Part shown: piece after piece, positions 1 through 7,024 of the stretch
How positions within the stretch are numbered: the first letter of the stretch is position 1
Layout of the letters: the number at the start of each line of letters is the position of its first letter
Program-made: the position numbers and the translations under genes
The notes under the pieces: model-generated
What the model was told of the DNA's origin: nothing
What the model saw: the letters and a program-made list of their open reading frames with translations, nothing else
Databases searched by the model: none
Origin: Fidelibacterota bacterium
GTDB lineage: Bacteria > Fidelibacterota > Marinisomatia > SCGC-AAA003-L08 > D37C17
NCBI GenBank assembly: GCA_002711465.1
Contig: PARL01000002.1
Location: 103,241-111,152 of the forward strand
Direction: 5' to 3'
Length of the DNA: 7,912 nucleotides

Positions 1-846
1 AAACAAGGATGGTTTCATTTAGCCTTAGCAAGTATTTTATTAATTTTTAGCGTTTACTTAAGAACACATAGATGGCAATATCTATTTGATTTAGATTCAA
101 AAATAGACTTCTCAATTTTATTCAAATCTCAATTAATAGGATATTTTGCAAATAATATTTTACCAATACGTTTGGGAGATGTAGTTAGAAGTTATGTTGT
201 ATCAAAACATACAAAGAAAAAAATCAGTTATTTAATAGGCACCATAGCAATGGAACGAGTAGTTGATACCTTAACTATCTTATTTTTTAGCATAATTACC
301 TTATTATATTACGGGCCTGATTATTTAGAGATACAATTTATTTTTTTAAATTTACCTTTTATTATTACTATATCGATTATTATCATAATGGGATATTTAT
401 TATATAACTACTTAATAAAATTTTCTATTTCCGAAAAAATTTATGAAATTTTAAAAAATATTTGGTCTGGATTTTCTGATATACAATTGAATCAAAAACA
501 ATACATTGTATTTTTATCAATTGCATTATGGTCAATTTTTGTAGTTAATGTATATTTGATCCAACTTATTTTTCCGCACTTAAAACTTAGTATATTTGAC
601 TGTCTTTTGATATTAGTTGCATCGTCATTAATTCAAATGATTCCTGTAGGTTTTGGAGCTATTGGGGTGTTTCATTTAGGTGTTCAAGGTGTATTAAATA
701 AATTGGGCATAAACGATTTTAATAATTTTATTATTATTTTACACTTATACAGCCTGTTTATTTATACATTAACAGGAGGTTATTATTTTATAACAGATAA
801 GATTTTAGTTGCAAAAAATATTTTCAACCATATCAATGAAAACTAG
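1..846 (+). CDS. Lysylphosphatidylglycerol synthase TM-region / flippase-like membrane protein, 3' part (N-terminus outside window)
   Basis: The reading frame is open from base 1 to the TAG at 844-846, giving 281 residues with no start of its own. The TTG at 172 lies inside a conserved motif and is an ordinary leucine codon. The fragment fits the UPF0104 / LPG synthase TM family (PF03706, YbhN/MprF membrane part). It has an Arg-rich turn RTHRW at residues 21-25, the signature NNILPIRLGDVVR at 51-63, an ERVVD block at 85-89, and the late glycine-rich loop VGFGAIGVFHLG at 216-227. Hydrophobic segments lie near residues 4-20, 90-103, 115-137, 168-190, 198-215 and 243-265. The protein ends soon after the last helix, so it lacks the soluble aminoacyl-transfer domain of true MprF enzymes. 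By family analogy it acts in the inner membrane on lipids or lipid-linked precursors; the substrate is unknown. About 30-60 N-terminal residues are probably missing. The family call is firm, the function is not. Confidence 0.88.
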   Translation, partial: KQGWFHLALASILLIFSVYLRTHRWQYLFDLDSKIDFSILFKSQLIGYFANNILPIRLGDVVRSYVVSKHTKKKISYLIGTIAMERVVDTLTILFFSIITLLYYGPDYLEIQFIFLNLPFIITISIIIIMGYLLYNYLIKFSISEKIYEILKNIWSGFSDIQLNQKQYIVFLSIALWSIFVVNVYLIQLIFPHLKLSIFDCLLILVASSLIQMIPVGFGAIGVFHLGVQGVLNKLGINDFNNFIIILHLYSLFIYTLTGGYYFITDKILVAKNIFNHINEN

Positions 847-1865
847 TTAACATTGGAAAATTTTTTCTTTTTGTTAATATAATATTTTTTCACAATGGAA
901 TATTTCTTCATTAACTCATTTGAAATTTTTTTATTATTTTTATAGGTCTTAATATTATTCCTTTTTCTTACAACAATATATTTCAAATTTATTATCAACC
1001 ATAAATTTGCTAATAACACAGCGAATGAACCTTTAATATTTAATTTTAATGCATAAAAAATAACAGTTAATTTTTCTAGTGTTATTCTTTTAATTAAATT
1101 TATTAATGATAATTTTAAATTATTTGTGATAAATAAAATCATACTGTTTCGGTGGTTTAAAAATATTTTTTTAAATGATCCGTATGGTAAAGTTTGACCA
1201 CCTTTGTGATATAATACTGCATTCGGCTGTATATATATATCATAACCTAACATTAAACATTTCCAGTGGTAATCAATTTCTTCCATATGAGCAAAAAGTG
1301 ATTCATCAAAACCTTCAATCTTTCTAAAGACATCACTACTGGTTAAAAATCCTGTACCACTTGCCCAAAATATTTTGGTTTCTTTATCATATTGACCTGT
1401 ATCTTTTTCAATTGTATCAAACAGTCTACCTTTAACAAAAGGATAACCTAAATAATCAATGTAACCTCCACATCCACCCGCATAATCAAAGTAATTTTTT
1501 TCAAAATAGTTTTTTATTTTAGGTTGCACAGAAGAAATATTATTATTTTTTTCAATTGTATTAATTAATTCAGAAATACAATTTTTAGTTATGATTGTAT
1601 CATCATTCAAAAATAATAGATATTTTCCTGCAGCATTCTTTGCACCTAGATTACATCCACCCGCATATCCTAAGTTAATATTAGAGTCTATAATTTTACA
1701 TTGAGAAAATTTTTTAGCAATATATTCAATACTATTATCTTGACAATTATTATTTACTATTATCAATTCATATTCTATTGAATCTAAGGTATCATAAATT
1801 GATTGAATACATTCATTTAATATTGTTTTTCCCTTTAAATGTGGAATAATAATTGATAGATTCAT
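843..1865 (-). CDS. Family 2 glycosyltransferase (WbbL / rhamnosyltransferase-like)
   Basis: This 340-residue protein has a GT-A glycosyltransferase domain (GT2, PF00535/PF13641 type) over about residues 1-240. The N-terminal strand is MNLSIIIPHLKG. VNNNCQDNS (38-45) is the nucleotide-sugar-binding turn, NLGYAGGCNLG (64-74) is the usual GFA/GGxNxG-like block, and LNDDT (86-90) is the metal-binding DXD equivalent. ASGTGFL (168-174), GFDESLF (185-191) and EEID (195-198) form the acceptor/catalytic region, with E195/E196 and D198 as base candidates. The overall pattern resembles dTDP-rhamnosyltransferases of polysaccharide synthesis, but donor and acceptor cannot be read from sequence. A hydrophobic stretch at about 263-297 may anchor it to the membrane, and the tail is very Lys-rich. 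The ATG at 1865-1863 is one base after the stop of the upstream DUF2723 gene. No Shine-Dalgarno motif is visible, so translational coupling is likely. The stop overlaps the convergent gene's stop. Confidence 0.92.
   Translation of the reverse strand: MNLSIIIPHLKGKTILNECIQSIYDTLDSIEYELIIVNNNCQDNSIEYIAKKFSQCKIIDSNINLGYAGGCNLGAKNAAGKYLLFLNDDTIITKNCISELINTIEKNNNISSVQPKIKNYFEKNYFDYAGGCGGYIDYLGYPFVKGRLFDTIEKDTGQYDKETKIFWASGTGFLTSSDVFRKIEGFDESLFAHMEEIDYHWKCLMLGYDIYIQPNAVLYHKGGQTLPYGSFKKIFLNHRNSMILFITNNLKLSLINLIKRITLEKLTVIFYALKLNIKGSFAVLLANLWLIINLKYIVVRKRNNIKTYKNNKKISNELMKKYSIVKKYYINKKKKFSNVN
847..890 (+). terminator. Weak candidate terminator after the flippase-like gene
   Basis: Directly after the + strand stop, TTAACA (847-852) is inverted as TGTTAA (872-877). 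Inside it is a small GAAA/TTTC stem (856-859 with 864-867). A run of six T follows at 885-890. The stems are almost pure A/T and the interior loop is unpaired, so stability is doubtful. The whole element lies inside the Lys-rich 3' end of the opposing glycosyltransferase gene, whose AAA codons alone would create T runs on this strand. It may therefore be coincidence. Confidence 0.2.
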
Positions 1866-1866
1866 A

Positions 1867-4800
1867 TTATTGAATATAGAAATCTGGGAAATATTTTTTT
1901 ACTAATTTTGGATCTACTGTTGACAATAGATTTTGTATATTTGAATCAATCAATTTCATATTTTCATCTAAGCTAAAATCATTAGGATTTTGCTCAATTT
2001 TGTATTGAATAACCTGCAAAAGAGATTGACAAAATGATAAGGCTCCATAATCATAAGAGATTTCAGTTGGGATTATATGTCTCGGAAAATATTCGTTCAT
2101 GAGATTAATAATTTTAAAACTTTCATTTAAATGATTTGATCTGTTTAAGTCAAGAGCAATATTAGTAGCAGTTTTAAAAAATACATTTCGATAATTCGCT
2201 GCTAATCTTTCAATATTTGGTCCGTAAAATACACCTTCTTTATCAAGGTTTTGATATCTGTAAATGCCTTCACTAATTAATCTTGCATTATTAAAATCAT
2301 CAGCGTTTCTTAATAAATTATTATCATTAGATTTAGTAATCATTTGAATTGTTTTTTCAATATCCATTCGTATATCCATTGGAGTATTATTTTTTTGATT
2401 TGATAGTTTATATACTAAACCCTCTTGAACTAAGTAGTCATCTAATCCAAGATTATTATTTCCTGTGGTAGTAGAAAAATAAATTGGATTTAAATCAAAA
2501 CATTCTTCAATTATTTTTAGAATTGTAATATTTGTTAACCCCACACCATATGTACCAGGATTAAATTTCCACGTAAAATTTTTACCTGAATCTGATTTCA
2601 AATCAATAGTGTAATCATTTTGAAGATATCTTGAAAATGCATACTCCATTAATAATTCATAATTTTCAGACTCAACTATTTCTAAATATTCATCAATTTC
2701 ACTATCAAGGTTAAACATTTTAAGACTAGGCTTATGTTCATCTAATTGTCTGATATAACTTGGAAAATTTAATAAACTTAGATTTACAACTTTTACATCT
2801 TTTCTAATATTTTCTACTTCTTGTATATACCATAAAGGAAATGTATCATTATCTCCATTTGTAAATAATATTGCGTTTGGCTCACAGGAATTAAGAAGAT
2901 TATATGCGTAATCCCATGCCTCATACCTTTGTGATCTATCATGTTCTCTCCAATCTGTAATTCCCATTAGAATGGGCATAATACACAATAAAAGAATTGA
3001 TGGTACTAAAGATTTAATTTTAAATCTCTTATTTAATTCAGATAGTATACCAAATACTCCAATACCTATCCATATTGAAAAAGCAAAAAAACTACCTACA
3101 TATGCATAATCTCTTTCTCTAGGCTGAGGGTCACTTTGATTTAGATACACTACGATAGCGAGGCCTGTTAATATAAATAAATTCATAACAGACAATGCTC
3201 GAAGAGGATCTTTTCTAAAGTGATAAAAAACACCAAATAAACCAATGATAAATGCTAACGGTATAATATATCTAAAGAAATCAATATTTTGAAGGGGACG
3301 CATACTCATCAATGGTGTGCCATCTATACTATTACGAGTCCACGACCTTTCATTCCAATCTTCTTTACCAATGAATTGCCAGGCAAAATAGCGCAAATAC
3401 ATTTCTTTAAATTGATAGTTCCACACAAAATTAGTGATTTCTTTATTAGATACATCGTTAGGATTCAAGGTATATCTTTTCCAACTCTCACTATTGCCTT
3501 GACTATTTATTATTAGAGAAGTTTTTCTATCTAAAATGCTCCATTGACCATATTGGTCTCTATTAATATATTGATAAGCACTTTTAATATCTTCTGGATT
3601 ATTGTAGTTAATTTTTGGATTTTGTTGAGCTCTTATAAAAATTAGCGAATATGTAGAGTAACCTATCAATACCATTAATGTACAAGTAATAACTAATCTT
3701 GAAATTTGTAAATATTGAGTACCATTTGATTTATATAATTTACTTAAAGACCAAAAAACTAGAAGTATAACCAATAAAGATTTAAATAGATTTAACGTTG
3801 TTTGTTTTTTTAGTAGATGGAAATAATTAATACCATTTTCATTATAAAAATTGATTTGATCATTCGAGCTCTTGATAACCCAATTTGCGACATCATTTTT
3901 TATTCCGTTCTGTATTAAGTCCATATAATAGAATGTTTTAGCTTCTTCGTTTGGTGCTGATATAAATTTATCATATATATTTACTTGTTGCTCACTTAAG
4001 TGATATGAATAACTTTGTATTTCTTGTGTTTTATTTTTTAATGACATTTTTATATCTTCGATAAAAAATTCATTAACCGAAATAAAGGACAAAATAAAAG
4101 CAAAGATAATTGTAATAGAATATTTGATTTTTTCATTTAAATTTATATTGATAAGTATAGTAGATATAATTGCAGTTATTAAAAATATAATTAAAAGAGT
4201 AGGATCTGAAATTTTATTTGCAATGGACGGCAATCCTTTTATTATACCTTTGTATATTATTACAAAAATTAATCCCGTGACAACCGAAAGAAGTAAATAG
4301 TGTTTCATTCTTATATGATCTGAATTTTTAATTTTATAAAAAATAATAAGTGCAATAAAGGGTATAGCAAGTAAATTAAGTAAATGTATCCCTATTGCTA
4401 ATCCAATGAAATAACTAATTAAAATTAAATATTTAACATGATTACCGCTTTCAAATTTTGATGCCCACTTTAATATTAACCAAACAACTATGGCTGTAAA
4501 AAAAGTTGACAAAGCATATACTTCAGCCTCAACAGCATTAAACCATTGAGAATCAGTAATAGCAAAAGTAAGCGCACCAATTAATGCTGAACTATAAATT
4601 GATAAACTATCTCGATTCGTAAAAATTTTTATTAATTGCACTATTATCATATAAAGTAGCATTATTGATAAAGCGCTTGCTAAGGGAGATACTAAATTGA
4701 CTCTTGCTCCCATATCATTTAATAGTGGAATTTGAGAAAAGAAATTACTAATTAATAAATATAAAGGTGTGCCTGGAGGATGAGGAACTCCCATGATGAT

Positions 4801-4935
4801 TGATGTTGCAATAAATTCTCCACAATCCCATAGAGATACAGTTGGAGCCATAGTAAAAAAATAAACGCCAAAAGGGACTATAAAAGCAATGAAAGTAAAA
4901 ATTTTATTTATTTTTTTTAAGTTTAGTTTATCCAA
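1867..4935 (-). CDS. DUF2723 family multi-pass membrane protein, GT-C / protein O-mannosyltransferase-like
   Basis: The protein has 1022 residues. Its N-terminus matches the DUF2723 family (PF11028): first helix at about 11-29, then SLWDCGEF (34-41) and HPPGTPLY (52-59) in the first outer loop, and EAEVYAL (136-142). D37 and E40 are the natural catalytic candidates by analogy with GT-C enzymes. About 14-16 hydrophobic segments fall in two groups (11-290 and 381-660), split by soluble insertions at about 291-380 and 437-552. Conserved blocks continue with YLRYFAWQFIG (513-523), DPQPRERDYAYVGSF (602-616) and TNGDNDTFPLWY (692-703). The last 360 residues are soluble and probably periplasmic. GT-C relatives transfer sugars from polyprenyl-phosphate donors to proteins or glycans; here donor and acceptor are unknown. 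The start is TTG. An in-frame TAA sits two codons upstream, a GGAG lies 10 bases before it, and the next ATG (residue 29) would cut the first helix. It overlaps recG by 8 bases. Confidence 0.9.
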   Translation of the reverse strand: MDKLNLKKINKIFTFIAFIVPFGVYFFTMAPTVSLWDCGEFIATSIIMGVPHPPGTPLYLLISNFFSQIPLLNDMGARVNLVSPLASALSIMLLYMIIVQLIKIFTNRDSLSIYSSALIGALTFAITDSQWFNAVEAEVYALSTFFTAIVVWLILKWASKFESGNHVKYLILISYFIGLAIGIHLLNLLAIPFIALIIFYKIKNSDHIRMKHYLLLSVVTGLIFVIIYKGIIKGLPSIANKISDPTLLIIFLITAIISTILININLNEKIKYSITIIFAFILSFISVNEFFIEDIKMSLKNKTQEIQSYSYHLSEQQVNIYDKFISAPNEEAKTFYYMDLIQNGIKNDVANWVIKSSNDQINFYNENGINYFHLLKKQTTLNLFKSLLVILLVFWSLSKLYKSNGTQYLQISRLVITCTLMVLIGYSTYSLIFIRAQQNPKINYNNPEDIKSAYQYINRDQYGQWSILDRKTSLIINSQGNSESWKRYTLNPNDVSNKEITNFVWNYQFKEMYLRYFAWQFIGKEDWNERSWTRNSIDGTPLMSMRPLQNIDFFRYIIPLAFIIGLFGVFYHFRKDPLRALSVMNLFILTGLAIVVYLNQSDPQPRERDYAYVGSFFAFSIWIGIGVFGILSELNKRFKIKSLVPSILLLCIMPILMGITDWREHDRSQRYEAWDYAYNLLNSCEPNAILFTNGDNDTFPLWYIQEVENIRKDVKVVNLSLLNFPSYIRQLDEHKPSLKMFNLDSEIDEYLEIVESENYELLMEYAFSRYLQNDYTIDLKSDSGKNFTWKFNPGTYGVGLTNITILKIIEECFDLNPIYFSTTTGNNNLGLDDYLVQEGLVYKLSNQKNNTPMDIRMDIEKTIQMITKSNDNNLLRNADDFNNARLISEGIYRYQNLDKEGVFYGPNIERLAANYRNVFFKTATNIALDLNRSNHLNESFKIINLMNEYFPRHIIPTEISYDYGALSFCQSLLQVIQYKIEQNPNDFSLDENMKLIDSNIQNLLSTVDPKLVKKYFPDFYIQ

Positions 4936-7009
4936 TTTTTATAAACTCCAACATATGATGATACTTCCTTTTAAATACTTGTTTAATTTTTTTATTTTTA
5001 TTCAAATTTAATTTTGGGTCCTTTATTACCATTTCAAAAGCCTGCTGTCTAGCTCTTCTTATAATTGGACCATCATTACTAAAATCTACAACTTTTGATT
5101 TTATAAAACCATGCTGTTTTGTGCCAAAAAAATCACCAGGTCCACGCATTTTTAAATCTTCATCTGAAATAATAAATCCATCTAAGGTTGATGTCATAAT
5201 TTTTAATCTTTTATCAGCATTTGGAGTTTTCTTTCGTTGTATAAAAAAACAATAACTTTGTTTTGATCCTCTCCCAATTCTTCCTCTTAATTGATGAAGT
5301 TGAGTCATTCCAAAACGTTCAGCATTTTCAACCATAATCACAGTTGCATTTGGTATGTTAATTCCAACTTCTATTACGGTTGTTGCTACTAAACAATTTA
5401 TTTCCCCATTATTCATTTTTATCATTTGCGAATCAATTTCATCTTTATTCATTTTTCCATTGATATAACCAACTTTAAAATCATTAAAAATCAACTTTAA
5501 TTTTTCATATCCAGATTTTGCAGCCTCGAGGTCCAGTTTTTCAGATTCATCTATCAGTGGATAGACAACAAAACATTGTCTACCGGATATCATTTCCTGT
5601 TTCATAAACTCATATGTTGACTCTATTTTATCTGGGTATATTAAACTAGTTTTAATAGGCAGCCTATTTTTAGGTAATTCATCAATGATTGAAATATCCA
5701 TATCTCCATGAATAGTAATAGATAATGTTCGGGGAATTGGCGTTGCAGTCATCGATAACACTTGGGGTGAATTACCTTTTTCTATTAATAATTTTCTGTG
5801 TTCCACACCAAATCTATGTTGTTCATCTATTATGATTAACCCTAAATCGTTGAATTTCACTGGCTCTTGAATCAGGGAGTGAGTTCCAATTATAAATTGA
5901 ATTTCACCTGACTTTAATTCGTTCAAAATAATATTTTTTTCTTTTTGAGGTATATTAGATGTTATGAGCCCACAGGTTATATGAACTTTCTCACAGTATT
6001 CTTTAATACTTTCATAATGCTGTTCAGCTAAAATCTCTGTAGGAGCCATCAATGCCACTTGTTTTTCTTCAGACATTACAATTGCAGCAGTCAATACAGC
6101 AACAATAGTTTTTCCTGAACCTACATCACCTTGAATTAAGCGATTCATCACCTCTTTTGATTTTAAATCAGCTCGAATTTCTCTCAACACTCTTATTTGC
6201 GCATTTGTTAATTGAAAATTTAGACTTTCATATATATTTTTTAAATATTGGCCTCTTTTTTGATATGAATGACCAATATTATTTTTTTGATTATTTCTTT
6301 TTAATGCCATTAGTAGTTGTATAAAAAAATGTTCATTAAATTTTAATCTATACAAAGCATTTTTTATATCATCATTTGTTTTAGGAAAATGAATTTGATT
6401 TAATGCTTGGTCAAGACTGATTAACTTTTCTTGTGATAATAAATCTGATGGCAAAAAATCATCAATAATATATTTATCATTTAGAATAATATTTTTTATT
6501 AATTTTCTAAATCCTCTACTATCTAACCCTTTTGACTTTAATTCTGATGTGGATGAATATTGTGATATTATTTGGCCAGTATTATGATTTTCAGATTGAC
6601 TTAATATATCAAAATCAGGATGTGTAATTTTTAAGCCGTTATAAAACTCTAATTTTCCATAGACAGCTATTTCATCATCAATTTTAAATTTTTCCATTAT
6701 CCATGAGAGGCCATTAAACCATATGCATTGCAACTCTCCAGTACCATCTGAAATGGTAACTTGAAACAGTCTTCTTTTACCAATCATTTTTATATTTTTG
6801 CTTACAACTTTTCCAATTATAACAGCTTGTTCTCCAATCTTAGTATTACTAATTTTTTTTATATTGGTTCTATCTAAATATTTTCTGGGGATATTATTGA
6901 TTAATTCATAAATAGTATCAATACCATAGGCTTTTAATTGTTTAGCCCTTTTAGGTCCAACACCTTTTAGATATGTTACATCATCATATAATGGATTAGA
7001 GTAAGTCAA
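4928..7009 (-). CDS. recG: ATP-dependent DNA helicase RecG
   Basis: RecG is the superfamily 2 helicase that remodels stalled replication forks and branch-migrates recombination intermediates. At 693 residues this copy has the usual length. Domains in order: a helical N-terminus with the helix-hairpin-helix-like LKGVGPKRA (14-22); the OB-fold wedge at about 60-135, including FQVTISDGTGELQCIWFN (82-99); then the two helicase lobes. All expected motifs are intact: QLTNAQ (266-271), Walker A GDVGSGKT (294-301), APTEILAEQH (322-331), DEQH (395-398), TATPIPRT (421-428), TTVIEVGINIPNA (543-555) and motif VI QLRGRIGRG (573-581). The RecG-specific DEDLKMRGPGDFFGTKQHG (616-634) follows. The start is TTG, placed 13 residues before the first conserved helix as in homologues. 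It is 15 bases after the valS stop, which lies in the same frame, so there is little room for a longer start. No Shine-Dalgarno is visible. Membership in an operon with valS and the DUF2723 gene is inferred from spacing. Confidence 0.97.
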   Translation of the reverse strand: MTYSNPLYDDVTYLKGVGPKRAKQLKAYGIDTIYELINNIPRKYLDRTNIKKISNTKIGEQAVIIGKVVSKNIKMIGKRRLFQVTISDGTGELQCIWFNGLSWIMEKFKIDDEIAVYGKLEFYNGLKITHPDFDILSQSENHNTGQIISQYSSTSELKSKGLDSRGFRKLIKNIILNDKYIIDDFLPSDLLSQEKLISLDQALNQIHFPKTNDDIKNALYRLKFNEHFFIQLLMALKRNNQKNNIGHSYQKRGQYLKNIYESLNFQLTNAQIRVLREIRADLKSKEVMNRLIQGDVGSGKTIVAVLTAAIVMSEEKQVALMAPTEILAEQHYESIKEYCEKVHITCGLITSNIPQKEKNIILNELKSGEIQFIIGTHSLIQEPVKFNDLGLIIIDEQHRFGVEHRKLLIEKGNSPQVLSMTATPIPRTLSITIHGDMDISIIDELPKNRLPIKTSLIYPDKIESTYEFMKQEMISGRQCFVVYPLIDESEKLDLEAAKSGYEKLKLIFNDFKVGYINGKMNKDEIDSQMIKMNNGEINCLVATTVIEVGINIPNATVIMVENAERFGMTQLHQLRGRIGRGSKQSYCFFIQRKKTPNADKRLKIMTSTLDGFIISDEDLKMRGPGDFFGTKQHGFIKSKVVDFSNDGPIIRRARQQAFEMVIKDPKLNLNKNKKIKQVFKRKYHHMLEFIKIG
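4946..4949 (-). promoter_or_regulatory. Ribosome binding site (GGAG) deciding the TTG start of the DUF2723 gene
   Basis: On the - strand, GGAG is followed by ten bases and then the TTG at 4935-4933. The site lies within the last codons of recG. In the DUF2723 frame a TAA precedes the TTG by one intervening codon, so no longer start is possible. This makes TTG the only start that keeps the full first membrane helix. It is also the only clear Shine-Dalgarno-like motif at any gene junction in this window. Confidence 0.6.
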
Positions 7010-7024
7010 ATTAAAATGAATGAT

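Noticed and set aside
808..828. Stem-loop GTTG(C)AAAA / TTTTCAAC just past the glycosyltransferase stop on the - strand, as its terminator
   Set aside because: The stem is eight pairs with a bulge and mostly A/T, no T run follows on the - strand, and it lies in coding sequence of the opposite gene.
172..846. TTG at 172 as the start of the flippase-like gene
   Set aside because: The frame is open to base 1, and TTG is the leucine inside the conserved LPIRLGDVVR motif; the real start is off the left edge.
3289..3516. 75-codon + strand open frame
   Set aside because: It lies wholly inside the DUF2723 gene on the opposite strand, has no recognisable domain and is explained as a shadow frame.
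4928..7009. recG as a component of a defence or mobile system, because it is a helicase
   Set aside because: All RecG-specific features are present at normal length, including the wedge domain and the C-terminal GPGDFFGTKQ block, next to valS; it is the housekeeping enzyme.
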